From contig JAGMVK010000021.1 in NCBI GenBank assembly GCA_020747065.1, positions 620,001-684,000 of the forward strand: a stretch of DNA of 64,000 nt, given 5' to 3'. Origin of the DNA: Cadophora sp. MPI-SDFR-AT-0126 (lineage: Eukaryota; Ascomycota; Leotiomycetes; Helotiales; Ploettnerulaceae). Below, piece by piece: positions 20,894-31,726 of this stretch (position 1 is the first letter of the stretch; each line of letters starts with the position of its first letter). A program made the translations under genes and the position numbers. The notes under the pieces were generated by a model, which saw nothing but the letters and a program-made list of their open reading frames with translations, was not told where the DNA came from and did not search any database.

Positions 20894-21916
20894 ATGCCGA
20901 TCCCGAACAATTTCACACCGTCACTCGTGCCCCAAGTAACCCTTCTCAGCACAATCATCGCCTACCCAATCCTGTTCTACTTCGTGACTCCCCGCACAGC
21001 CACCGCGTCACGATTCATCAAATCCCGCGAAGCGATCTCAGTCCTCCACTGTACCCTCGTGACTCTTGCATCAGCGTACGAGCTGCAAAGAAGATGCAAA
21101 GATTGGGATGGCCTTTCCACTTCGCCTCACTTCACAGAAGATGACAGCCCCTCATCTAGGATGGATGACAAGCTCGAGAGAGGCGTGCACAGCGGTCCAC
21201 GGGTAGCGTATGGTGCAAATGCACCGCTCATCACTACCCGATCCAGTGTCGGGAACAGCATCATGGCCTTCGAGCTTGGCTATCTACTCCAAGACTCAGT
21301 AATCCTATTACTCGCCACCCGACTACGGAAAAGAGATGCGGGCAGGAAGGTTAAGTTTCTCGTCAAAGACATCAACTGGAAGGTGTTGGGATGGCATCAT
21401 TTGGGGTTCTCGAGCGCGCTGGGAGTCTTGCAGTGGTATATTTCTCAAGGGAGGGAGAAAGGTATTATGGTTATCTTAGTGCTGATGCTTATGAATGTTA
21501 CGTGAGTGTATTTTTCCCCCCTTGAATCAGGCAGATCGTTGGTAATTTGAAGGACCGTGGAGAGGATATGTGCTGATTTGGAAGTATTAGATCCCCATTT
21601 GGTACCTTGCATTGGTATCTGGTCAACTTCCGACCTGAGCGGTGGAAGGGAATCATGATCACGAATGCTCTGTATCTCTTGATATATGGGATATTTCGAG
21701 TTTCCATAATAGGATGGGTCTTACATGTCATGGGTCTTACATGTCATGGGGTCCCAAACTGGACATTCGGCAATAGGGGCATTTTTAAGGCTCCGTAGAT
21801 CTTGTCGCTTGGGAACCGCAACGATAGGCATCACAAATTCCGTATGGTTTTTCCTCGCCATTCAAAGGTTTATCGCCCGTTACAGGACCAGTATGATAAA
21901 GACGAAGAACATATAG
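20894..21916 (+). pseudogene. TLC (TRAM-LAG1-CLN8)-domain membrane protein, 3' end frameshifted
   Basis: Exon 1 is 20894-21501 and exon 2 starts at 21591 (89-nt intron, matching phase). The protein has several membrane spans, including VTLLSTIIAYPILFYFVTP, the conserved MAFELGYLLQDSVILLL and NALYLLIYGIFRVSIIGWVL. A 16-bp tandem duplication at 21716-21747 shifts the frame: as it stands the protein ends at 21798 (271 aa) in an unrelated tail. Ignoring one copy, the frame continues to 21916 (305 aa) and adds CRLGTATIGITNSVWFFLAI, the last membrane helix expected for the TLC fold. TLC proteins include ceramide synthases and lipid-related TMEM56/FAM57-like proteins; the exact role is unknown. The truncated form may be non-functional, or the duplication may be an assembly artefact. 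Confidence 0.7.
21716..21747 (+). repeat. 16-bp perfect tandem duplication
   Basis: Two adjacent identical copies of gggtcttacatgtcat (21716-21731 and 21732-21747), inside the second exon of the TLC gene. Sixteen is not a multiple of three, so the reading frame changes at this point. Confidence 0.97.
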
Positions 21917-21997
21917 ACAACCATTGAGCTATTAGACTAAAGGGTTGATCAAATTAAAAGATGACCACTGAAATGTGAATCCAAACTGTGAATCCGA

Positions 21998-23581
21998 CTA
22001 ATCGCCTCGCTGTACTCGAAGGCGAATTGCGTCCTTTGGCCTTTGACAAGGCAACTGCTTCAAATCTCTCGCAAATGCATCTGCACCTATACCAGTATCC
22101 CAACCAAGCCAGCCCCTGACTCCCTCTGCCTCAACAGAACCTTGAAGATTCAACTTAGAATCTAGGGCAGCAGATGCAACCGATTTTATAATCTCTCTGA
22201 CAATGTGTTGACCGAGACAGGTCTTCGATCCAGATCCAAAGGCATAGCCTGGTTTTGTCTCTGGTGAGATGAATCTCTCTGGTAAGAATTTATCTGCTAG
22301 GTGATAAACAGACTTGTCGCGTGCGGCGTTCACGAAGTAGAGCCACACATCCCAGCCAGCTGGTATCAGTGTCGGAGGCCGGCCTTCTGGGCTTCTAATA
22401 ACCACATCCCGTTGTACCCGACGCATGACACCGACGACTGGTGGGCTGAGTCGCTCGGTCTCGAGTAGGATGCTGCGGAGGAGGATGTCTCGATTTGCTG
22501 GATCTTCGATTCGAACTCGCGTTGCGAGAGATGGCTCACATGGCAGCAAAAAGAGGTTCAGCATGCTGGCGGTCAGGAGAGATGCAAGTGCTTTGACGGC
22601 GATAGAGCTTGTGAACAAAAGTGCGTTTGCTGAGATCTCGTTTTTGTCCAGCTTCTCTTGCCGTAAAAAAGGACAGCCACTGTCTTGCGAAGCGATGTGA
22701 TCCTTGAGCAAGATTTGGAGCTTCTGGCGTGCCTCGATACCCTTTGATCTTGGAGAGCGCCAGAACGGAGTCTTGATTGAGACGGGCATTAAAGAGAATT
22801 GTCCTCGAAGTAAGGTCTCTTGAAGCGACTCGATGGTTGAATATAGCTCGTCTGTGGGCGAGAGCTGGAGGAAGATGTTGAGGAGCACCCTCCATGAGAG
22901 ATCCTTCATACTCTCATAGATATCAATAATGTCGCCGTGATTCCAACTACCAAAATGATCATTTGCCATTCGCAGAATTGTTTGGGAGGTCTCTAATGGA
23001 AGCTGCCATATCTGCTCTTCCCATGATCTCCGTTTCGGGAGATGATCCGGGTGGTCGAGCAAGAGTATGTTCGGGGCTGGGAAGAAATCCGACATGAGCT
23101 GGAGATATGCTGGCCGGGCAGCAAAAGTGTCTTCGCTGATGGTCTGGCCTGCTTTCGCAGCTATGACCGAATCTTGATACTCTCCACTGCTGGCTTTCAA
23201 GATGTCCTCACATATCTGATAAGAAGATACAACAGCGATATTCCTACCAAGGATTCTCGCGCGAATTATTCTCGATGATGTGTCTCCTTCCTCGTCCTTA
23301 TCCTCTTCTGACCGGCGAGCTGCAGCTTGGGCTCGAGATGAAATGAACGATTCCGGGGAAGAATGGAATGCGAGACTTTGAGAGAGAGTTGAGAGAATGG
23401 AAAAGTCCCCAGAAGCAAGTCGGGGAATTTGGTCGTCAGACATAATATAATGTGTTACGAAAACCAATGGTTTATGGTAAAGGAGAAGTAGCAGAACGGC
23501 AAATTTGGTTTGGGGGACAAGGAGAACGATTATGTCAGCCAGTGTCGGTGGATGATGATTGAAATGCCGATAATCACTCAT
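21998..23581 (-). CDS. Cytochrome P450 monooxygenase
   Basis: Single exon, 527 aa. The haem loop is FGSGSKTCLGQHIVREI, with the thiolate cysteine near residue 451 (consensus FxxGxxxCxG). The helix-K ExxR is ETER near 373, with the PERF-type motif FLPERF before the haem loop. Helix I is degenerate: NALLFTSSIAVKALASLL lacks the usual A/G-G-x-D/E-T. The N-terminus holds a hydrophobic stretch (KFAVLLLLLYHKPLVFVTHY) compatible with an ER anchor; a later ATG (MSDDQIPRL) would remove it. No reductase or secondary-metabolite backbone gene lies nearby, so the substrate is unknown. Absence of introns is unusual for a fungal P450. Confidence 0.9.
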   Translation of the reverse strand: MSDYRHFNHHPPTLADIIVLLVPQTKFAVLLLLLYHKPLVFVTHYIMSDDQIPRLASGDFSILSTLSQSLAFHSSPESFISSRAQAAARRSEEDKDEEGDTSSRIIRARILGRNIAVVSSYQICEDILKASSGEYQDSVIAAKAGQTISEDTFAARPAYLQLMSDFFPAPNILLLDHPDHLPKRRSWEEQIWQLPLETSQTILRMANDHFGSWNHGDIIDIYESMKDLSWRVLLNIFLQLSPTDELYSTIESLQETLLRGQFSLMPVSIKTPFWRSPRSKGIEARQKLQILLKDHIASQDSGCPFLRQEKLDKNEISANALLFTSSIAVKALASLLTASMLNLFLLPCEPSLATRVRIEDPANRDILLRSILLETERLSPPVVGVMRRVQRDVVIRSPEGRPPTLIPAGWDVWLYFVNAARDKSVYHLADKFLPERFISPETKPGYAFGSGSKTCLGQHIVREIIKSVASAALDSKLNLQGSVEAEGVRGWLGWDTGIGADAFARDLKQLPCQRPKDAIRLRVQRGD

Positions 23582-24728
23582 CGTTGACTTGGCTTACGGC
23601 CGCCTCAGTCATTTTATCTGAACAAATGGACAAGCTCTAAAGAACTGGGGGCCTAGAAATTTGATGCAGCAGTATCAAGAGGCCATATAAGGACAATGGA
23701 TCTGCTGTATAGCCATGGTGCAAACTGATCATGAGCACAGTAGACACCTTCATGGAGGCGACGATCCTCTCCGCGGTCGACACTGGGGCCACTGAAAATG
23801 TGAGACTTTTGATTCATCTGGACATGTAAATATTGGTACAGGATGAGCACTGTGAAATGGTCAAAATCACTGGTGTGATTTTTGAGCGTGGAGACATAGA
23901 GAACGAAGCGGAGAATATTATTCAACAAAGAACAACATCGAAATGCTGAATGTGAAAGTCAATGACGGCGCGGCACCTTGTCATAAAGCGACTTCAACAT
24001 TAGCATCGGAATCGCTTGGTACTTTTTCTTGAGTAAAACATGTCAATCCTAATCCTCCTCTTTTGTCAAGAAGTTTGTTGACTTTCTCCGGAGCTGGCCC
24101 CTGAATCTCGCCTAAGCTGCTTAAAATAGGCCACGACCCTCTTTACAATGGTCGCTATTGGTGCCCTTCCCATTTATATGTAAAACACCTGTGCATCTTC
24201 ACAGATTAATTATGAATCTTTGATAGATCTACAGCAATTCGTCATTCGCCAACGCGGAGCTTGAGCTGCAATGCAATCTTCACTTTGGAGGACGCGAATT
24301 GATGACGCCTCGTTGCTCCGGTCGGCAAATACCCATGCTTACCAAGTGGAGTCATTTTCAACATCGAGTTTACGCGTGCCACTATTCCACTAATCTTCTG
24401 AAACATGAAACGGCATTTCTGCGAAGCGTCCACTTTCTGACCCCTGAAATGTTGATTAAGCGAGACATAGTGGAGTAACTTGAAAGGTTATACCCCGCAT
24501 GAAGAGGGAAACAACGTACGCCACTGTAGGGATAGGAGCGAATGTTTGGAAAGCTTGCTCTGAAAGCTTGTTACTCTACAGCATTGCTAACTAAAATTGA
24601 ATAATTTACTGAGCCTCAACGACTTATAAGACTCTCTCCTCCGTCGCCGAGGTCTCGTCTGTGACCATCGTGCATTTATTGTCCATCGATCCATCTTGAT
24701 CGCTCCACCACACTCGTTATCATTCAAC
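23582..24728. other. Intergenic, no supported gene
   Basis: About 1.15 kb forming the divergent upstream region of the P450 and lactonase-like genes. Short frames only. Confidence 0.45.
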
Positions 24729-26012
24729 ATGCGGTTCTTCGAGCATACCATACTCCTCGGCGCGCTTACAAGGCAGGCTGCTGGGACTGTACATCACATG
24801 TTCTCGGGCGCCTTTTCTGGGTCGACCATCTATGCAATCGAATTCGATGACGAGTCAAACAGTCTTACACTTGCTAACAATATCACCTCCAATTCGTCGA
24901 GCTCGAAGTGGATTGCTATAGATGTTTGTTGACCTACACTTTGAAATGAATATCGCTCAACAATTCTTCGTAGGAACGAAAGAAAAATGTATATGTCGGC
25001 GACGGGGCTCTGTATGACAGCTACGCCATCACAAACAGCACTGGTCTGGAGTACTCAAGCTCAGTTGCCTTGCTTGGAAGCTGTAAACCTTACCAAATAG
25101 ACTGCTTTGGGATGAGCTGACATCCTCCAGGTAGCAACGCTAACTATCTCATCGCATCCACAGCATCTCCATACCTCGTCTTTGGGGCTCCCTACAGCAC
25201 AGGCTGTGCAGGCAACGTGATATCCGTCGACTCAAGCGGTGCCCTCGTATCGATCATCGCGAACATCACCTACCAGTCAGGTGCAGGTGTCCATGGCTTG
25301 GCTCTCAGTGCAGATAATAAATTCGTTTATTCGGCAGATGACATGGGAAATGCGGTATGGGTGCATAGTGTTGACACCACTTTGGGAGAAGTAGCTGAAA
25401 TTCAGTACTTGGCTGCTCCAACTGGAGCTGATCCTAGACACATGGTGGTTCATCCTAAAGGCCTCTTTGCATATGTTGTGTTTGAAGCGTCCAGCGAGAT
25501 TGGAGTCTATTCCAGGGATAACACCACTGGAAAGCTGACATATACAAATACAACATATCCGTTACTCCCAACAGGTGAGATTCTCCGTCCTATTCCTGTC
25601 TAATGATTGTTCACAAACTTTAGGCTACTCGAACAGCTCTTCCTACTGGGCAGATGAAGTCATGTTCTCAGTCACCTCAACAGGGTCAACAGGGTCGCCA
25701 AAGTACATGTACGCAGCAAGTAGATCGCGAACCACGACAATTCCAGGCTATGTATCCGCATTCTCCATTGACGCAGATACCGGCGCTATTATAAGCCAGC
25801 TGTTCTTGACCGAAACTACCAACAGTGGTGGATCTGCGAACTCGGTGACATCTGCTCTTTTCGCGGAAGAGTACTTCGCGATTACAGACAGTGCGAGTAA
25901 TCATGTTGAAGTCTGGAAGATTACTGCGAATGGTACTAACACGGGAACTGGAGAGGCTGTTGCGCATTTGGATTTGGCGACGGGGCCAAGTGATGTGGTC
26001 TGGGTAGATTAG
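24729..26012 (+). CDS. Secreted lactonase-like seven-bladed beta-propeller (carboxymuconate cyclase type)
   Basis: Four exons, 24729-24923, 24974-25082, 25131-25574 and 25624-26012 (introns of 48-50 nt, phases consistent), give 378 aa. A signal peptide (MRFFEHTILLGALTRQAAG) precedes blade-like repeats with HGLALSADNKFVYSADDMGN, DPRHMVVHPKGLFAYVVFE and ATGPSDVVWVD, typical of the YkgB/6-phosphogluconolactonase and fungal carboxy-cis,cis-muconate cyclase family. Numerous N-glycosylation sequons fit secretion. Known members open or form lactones in aromatic catabolism; secreted fungal copies mostly lack a defined substrate. Confidence 0.87.
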
Positions 26013-27081
26013 AGAAGATTAGTTTGAGCGATTTGTGGCTTCCACGGTCAAGATCCAACGTAGATTCGAGAGAGAATAGAGACGCTTGATCATTGAGTTG
26101 GATATCGTTCAGCGTGTCTACGTAGAGCGGAGTAGGTAGAACCCATCAAAATCTGGAGTTCTCAGATTCCGTCAGTCAGCAGTCTTGGACCAGGCAGCTC
26201 AAGATGCATAGATGAAAATCTCAGACTTGAAGCATATGCCGATGTCTATGCCTGAATCTAGATGGAAATGGACGGATAGTGGCGGTGAGCGACAGGTTCC
26301 AGCTCCATGGGGCAGGATTTCAAGTTCATGCAAATATTCAAGCATAGCTTGATAGAACCTCAAACTGTACCGTCATTGACACACAGGGGGCAATAAAATC
26401 GATGAACGGGGTTGAAAAATCAGAAGATGATATAGTGAATCTCGAGATGTAACTGCTTCTGAAGAGCTAAAATAACTTACGTCGACGAACTTGCGTTGAC
26501 GGCCAAGAAAACCCCATCAACAGTGAGAATTACTGTCCCCCTACGGCACGAATGGAAATGTACTTTGTAACAAATGCCTGTGACAGATGCAACTACCGCT
26601 TGATCCGTCTTTGTCGCGTCCAAGGACAAAGTCGCCTTGTTGTGATCCATATTCTTTGAGATTCTTGTTGAGAAATTTGTGAGTACGTATGTGGCTCAAA
26701 TGACACAGAATACTAATTGTATTGATCTTCAAATGATGTCGTTGGATAAATTTTATTGAAGATAAAACCCTAGCCCTCGCGATCACGAACAAGGAAATAG
26801 GAAAATATGCCAAAGAAATAACATGACTTAAAACATCTTCCCGTTTAAGCAAATGTTTATACCCTTTCTATCACATGTAAGTCAGTACGAATGCTGTTTC
26901 ATCTTATTGTTCAAAGGTCCTTGACAATGAAGAAACAAAGACAAAGTATGTCCATGTACCTAGCGCGGGTAATTAGTATACGCATTAAAACTGTGCATCC
27001 CTCTGCTTCCAGGAGAATCCCCCCAGTCTCCTTTGCTACCCCGTCCAAAAGATCCAAAACGTACACAACGTACAAAACACA
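26013..27081. other. Intergenic, no supported gene
   Basis: About 1.07 kb, moderately AT-rich. Nothing recognised on either strand. Confidence 0.45.
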
Positions 27082-27870
27082 ATGCCTTACATTCAAATAC
27101 TCTCAGACCTCCGTCTTCAGGAGTTGAGAGACTACTCTCTGTTCGAAATTACTCCCTCTGCACCATACCTCGCTCTCCTAGGTGATACCGGAAGTATCAA
27201 CAATGCCGGCTACTTTAAATTATTGAGCATCAACGCCGTAGATTCGAAATCGTTTTCGTCCTTTTCGGCAATCATGAGCCTTATCGCTCTAGTTGGGCGC
27301 GCAAAAAAGAAGTTCAAGAGATTCGAGGACTTTGCGGTCATGACGAATGTCAACCGCTGGCTGGGAAAAGTCGTCTTTCTTGATCAAACTCGACACGACC
27401 TCTCACCAGGTATTACGCTATTGGGATATACCCTGTTCTCAAATGTGCTCCCGGAGCAGAAGAATCGTGTAAGTTCCACTCTCAAAGATTTCAGCTGCAT
27501 TGATGATTGGTCAGTAGACAAACATAATCAAGCTCACACATCGGATCTCCAATGGCTGAATCGGCAAATTAACGCCATCTCGAAGGCTGAGCCGAACCGC
27601 AAAATCATCATCCTTATACATCATAGTCTATTGACATTACCTTAAGTCTCTGATCTAAAACATGAAAAGAGTAGCATCTTATCTGGCTTTATGACTGACT
27701 TATCTCGTGAGTTGTGCTGGACGAGCAATGCTGTCAAAATCTGGGTATTTGGCCACACGCACTTCAATGTGGACTACATAGAAGATGGAAAAAGAGTCGT
27801 GGCCAATCCAAAATGGTATTTCCATCGCCAAGCACCTGGGTTTGATCCAGAGAAATGTGTTGAGATTTGA
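27082..27870 (+). pseudogene. Decayed calcineurin-like metallophosphoesterase
   Basis: The start MPYIQILSDLRLQ and APYLALLGDTGSI match metallophosphoesterase motifs D-x-H and G-D, but the histidine of D-x-H is arginine (SDLRLQ). The GNHE motif survives only in another frame: 27240-27310 reads VFVLFGNHEPYRSSWARK in the shifted frame, implying a frameshift near 27215-27225 and a compensating one near the A6 run at 27302-27307. The original frame resumes (FLDQTRHDLSPGITLLGYTL, then IIILIHHS) and hits a TAA at 27643-27645. Beyond it the same frame continues with the last motif VKIWVFGHTHFN and a family-like C-terminus (ANPKWYF, GFDPEKCVEI), ending at 27870. With a lost metal ligand, two frame breaks and a nonsense codon this is very probably a pseudogene. 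Intact relatives are small cytosolic phosphoesterases. Confidence 0.85.
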
Positions 27871-28323
27871 GACTTGCCTGATGTTGGAAGGACATAAGCA
27901 AGTAATGATTCTGCGTAGTGAGCTCGCTAAAGGTCATGCGAACTTGTCCAAATTTGTTTACACCTGCTCTACTCCGTCGTTGACTTAATATACAGAGCCA
28001 TTTCCAGTATCTTAGAAAACCCAAGTCACCCATTCTCGAATTCTGATGGCAAAGTGACCAACTAATAACGCGAAACCAAAGTAATATAGAAACAAAACCC
28101 GAATAAATTAAACCATTTGGCTCAATTATCGAAAATTGTCAGTCGCCTATCTTTGCAAGAATAATCATGTGACAAGTTATTAACACTTCTCTTAAAAATT
28201 TAACAGATGGATGCACCACTGGGTCCCGTTTTATTCTTACTTACTATTGTAGCTACTTTGGAAACGTTTCCATCATAACAATTGATCTGCAACAAACTAA
28301 TATTGCCAAGACCCTTCAAGGTT

Positions 28324-28344
28324 CCCCGCATCAACAACGCGGGG
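28324..28344. promoter_or_regulatory. Inverted pair of CreA-type sites
   Basis: CCCCGC at 28324-28329 and its exact inverse GCGGGG at 28339-28344 are separated by 9 bp. GCGGGG fits the SYGGRG consensus of the carbon-catabolite repressor CreA/CRE1. A further copy lies at 28600-28605. All are upstream of a secreted beta-glucosidase, a typical CreA target. Binding is inferred only. Confidence 0.45.
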
Positions 28345-28780
28345 TAAACACGACCTTCATCACCCATCCCTCAAGTCCATTGTCATCATCTCGGTCTTAA
28401 ATTATCCTCAAGTACCGAGAAGCTCGCTTGACTTTGATAATATATCTAGTGTCGGTGTTACTGCGGCTCTTTTTCCAGGTCTGTTCCCAAAACTACTGCG
28501 GGTGTGCAGGGAACGGAGATCGGAAGTATATAACCGTGTGCGGCTAGGACGCATGGGATGAAAAGCGACGGGGAAACATGGAGATGCTTCTTTGAATATG
28601 CGGGGAAGACGAACCGCGAGGTATGCCGAGTGCGGGAACAGAGCTTAAGGTTGCGTGAGTTTGCGGAGGAGAGGCTTGAATGGAACAAGCGACGGGATAG
28701 TAGGTGTTGACGTGATGATTTCTAAGTCCCGGAGGAAGTCAAGCAGTCAAGGGCGGGATTTTGTGACAGACTTTCCAGAC

Positions 28781-28788
28781 TATATAAG
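28781..28788 (+). promoter_or_regulatory. TATA box of the GH3 gene
   Basis: TATATAAG lies 79 bp upstream of the start codon at 28867, a sensible distance for a fungal core promoter. Confidence 0.5.
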
Positions 28789-28866
28789 ATCAGACTCAGT
28801 GTATTCGGGGTGAGTTGTGAAACGATTCTAATTTAACGGAGGACTTACCTAGAGTCTCGAGTCGCC

Positions 28867-31445
28867 ATGAAGTTCACCTCCTTAACAAGCACGCCACTGC
28901 GTGCTCTCACACTCGTGTCCCTGGTCACCGTTCCCGTCCTCTCCCAAAACAGCACCACCAGGAACATAACATCCGACAGCTATTTCTATGGGCAATCACC
29001 TCTCGTGCCACCAGCCGCTCTCCCCTCCGGAACCACTTCCTCCTGGGCATCAGCCTATTCCAAAGCCGCCGCCTTCGTCTCACAGCTCAGCCAGGAAGAA
29101 AAGAGCAATTTGACATTTGGCGTCAGAGCCACTTCGAGTGGTTGTGTGGGATTTATCCCGCCGATTGACAGGTTGGGGTTCAAGGGGCTTTGTTTACAAG
29201 ATGCGGGGAATGGAGTCAGGTTGGCGGATGGTGTGAATGCTTATGATAGTGGACTGCATGTTGGTGCTACGTGAGTTGTCTTGATCCACCTTGAGATCGA
29301 AGTTGTTTGTGAGTACTGATGTCAATATAGATGGAACAAGAACCTTTCGTACCAACGCGCTCTCCACATGGGTGCTGAGTTCAAAGCTAAAGGCGTCAAC
29401 ATCGCACTTGGACCAGTGGTTGGTCCCATAGGGAGAATTGCTGAGGGTGGTCGTAATTGGGAAGGCATCTCAAATGATCCATATCTTTGTGGAGCCTTAG
29501 CTGCGGAGACTGTTCGCGGTATTCAAGAGAATGGTGTAGTGACCAGCACAAAGCATTTTATTGGAAATGAGCAAGGTATGATCCATCATTTTTGTGGAGC
29601 TTTGAAGCTGTAAAATTGACAGTCTCAGAACTCAACCGCAACCCAAGCACCAACAATCAAAGCCAGCGCGTGGAGTCTGTATCGAGTAACATGGATGACA
29701 AGACCTTACATGAGTTGTATCTTTGGCCGTTCCAAGATGCTGTCCATGCCGGCAGTGGGAACATCATGTGTTCTTACAATCGGATCAACAACTCTTACGG
29801 ATGCCAAAACAGCAAATTACTGAATGGAATTCTCAAAGACGAATTAGGTTTTGAGGGCTTTGTCGTTAGTGACTGGGGTGCCTTGCACGCTGGGTATGCT
29901 GCCGCTGAAGCGGGACTAGATATGGTAATGCCGAATGGTGGGGTGTTCTGGGGGACGAACCTGACGGCTGCCATTAACAATGGAACGATGGATGCTTCTG
30001 TGTTGGATAATATGGCTACCAGGTATGCAAAATCTCTCTTAGGGCCATTTGAGATCGAGATTAACAGGTTGCGAACAGAATCATCGCCACTTGGTACCAA
30101 TTCGGCCAGGACTCAGACGACTATCCTTCGCCTGGCGTAGGACTTCCACGCAGCCTGACAACTCAGCATGTTTTTGTCGATGCAAAAGTCCCCTCCGCAA
30201 AGAAAGTCCTTCTAGACTCAGCGATAGAAGGCCACGTTCTCGTCAAGAACACGAACGGATCACTGGGTCTTCCACTACAGAAGCCGAAACTCGTTTCGGT
30301 GTTCGGCTACGATGCAGCTGCCCCAAACAAAAATCCTTCTTCAGAAGGTCCTCCAAACCGTCTCTCTCAGATCATCAATCGTAAGTCAGGCCCTCACTGT
30401 GTTAAATGAGAAGTGCAAAAACTAACAAAAATCCACAGGTACCATGATCGTTGGCGGCGGTTCTGGAGTAAACAACCCAGCCTACATCTCCTCCCCACTT
30501 GAAGCTCTGAATCAACGCGCCTACGAAGATACTTCCCAAGTCCTCTGGGACATCACTAATGTCAATTCTACCGCCCAAGTTGACGCCGCCTCTGATGCCT
30601 GCCTCGTGTTTATCAATGCTTGGGCAACAGAAGGCTACGACCGCTCTGGCGTTCACGACGATTACTCTGACGCGCTGGTCAACAACATCGCGGACCAATG
30701 CAACAACACAATTGTTGTGATCCATAATGCTGGGGTGAGATTAGTCGATGTGTTTATTGACCATCCGAACGTCACGGCCTTGATCTTCGCACACTTGCCG
30801 GGCCAGGATTCGGGGAGAGCGCTGGTGAGTCTGTTGTATGGCGAAAGTAATCCCAGTGGAAAATTACCCTACTCGGTCCCGAAGAACGAGTCGGATTTTG
30901 GAGTGCTCTTGGCTCCAACACCACCCGAGGGCATTTATTGGCTATTCCCGCAAGACGACTTTAGTGAAGGCGTGTATATCGATTATCGCGCATTTGACGC
31001 CAATAATGTCACGCCACGCTACGAATTCGGCTTCGGTCTCTCGTATACCACATTCGATTATGCTACTTTAAAAGTTAGTAAAGTCGATGGTCCTTCAACT
31101 GACGAGTATCCCGTTGGTGAAATCATCGAGGGCGGCCAAGACGATCTCTGGGACGTCCTATTCCTTGTCACTGCGTCGGTGTCCAACACAGGCGACGTAG
31201 ATGGTGCAGAGGTCGCTCAACTGTATGTTGGCATACCGGGTGGACCCATTCGGCAATTGAGAGGGTTTTCGAAAGTTGATGTTGAGCCTGGACAATCCAT
31301 TGATCTGAGATTTGATCTGACAAGGCGAGATTTGAGTGTATGGGATGTTGTGGCGCAGAAGTGGCAATTGCAGAAGGGAGAGTATAAGGTGTATGTTGGT
31401 GGTAGCTCGAGGAACCTGCCCCTGGAAGGGAGCTTGACGGTCTGA
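28867..31445 (+). CDS. Secreted GH3 beta-glucosidase
   Basis: Five exons: 28867-29270, 29331-29575, 29629-30022, 30079-about 30347/30378, 30439-31445; about 770 aa. Signal peptide [20 protein letters not shown] onward, then the GH3 (beta/alpha)8 domain ([33 protein letters not shown]). The catalytic nucleophile is Asp298 in [13 protein letters not shown]. The second domain carries [13 protein letters not shown], and the C-terminus is a fibronectin III-like domain ([34 protein letters not shown]). Many sequons. It hydrolyses terminal beta-D-glucosides such as cellobiose outside the cell. Oddity: the strong donor GTAAGT at 30379 leaves exon 4 one base out of phase with exon 5; an in-phase but weak donor exists at 30348 (reading [11 protein letters not shown]), or a 1-nt indel is present. 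Confidence 0.9.
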
Positions 31446-31726
31446 GCGACATCTTACCAATGTGTTGCTTCAAGGGTAGAGACAAGTAATGGTAATGTCC
31501 GAAACTTTGTGATCGCTTTGATGACAGCCAAGCACAAATGATCAAATAGTTGAAAAATCAAAATTAGCTGTCATTGGATTAAAACCTCAGTCTTCTGGAA
31601 GTGGCAGTTTGAGGAGACCGCCTCCGCAGCTGAGTACACAGATTCCGTTTTGATACTAGAAGACAGTTAAGAAATCATTGGACAGACACATAATTCAAAG
31701 TGGGCCATACTTCCAATGTGTGAATC

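Larger units (their letters stand above)
27871..28866. other. Upstream region of the GH3 gene
   Basis: About 1 kb with no gene. It holds GC-rich CreA-like motifs and a TATA box, listed separately. Confidence 0.5.

Noticed and set aside
21700..21770. Intron rather than duplication in the TLC gene
   Set aside because: A GT...AG pair from 21717 to about 21775 exists, but the following frame hits a stop at once; dropping one 16-bp copy gives a full family-like end.
15000..23600. Hydroxylase, CDP-alcohol transferase, MFS transporter, TLC protein and P450 as a secondary-metabolite cluster
   Set aside because: No polyketide synthase, NRPS, terpene cyclase or other backbone enzyme is present, and the genes are interleaved with unrelated ones. 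General lipid metabolism is simpler.
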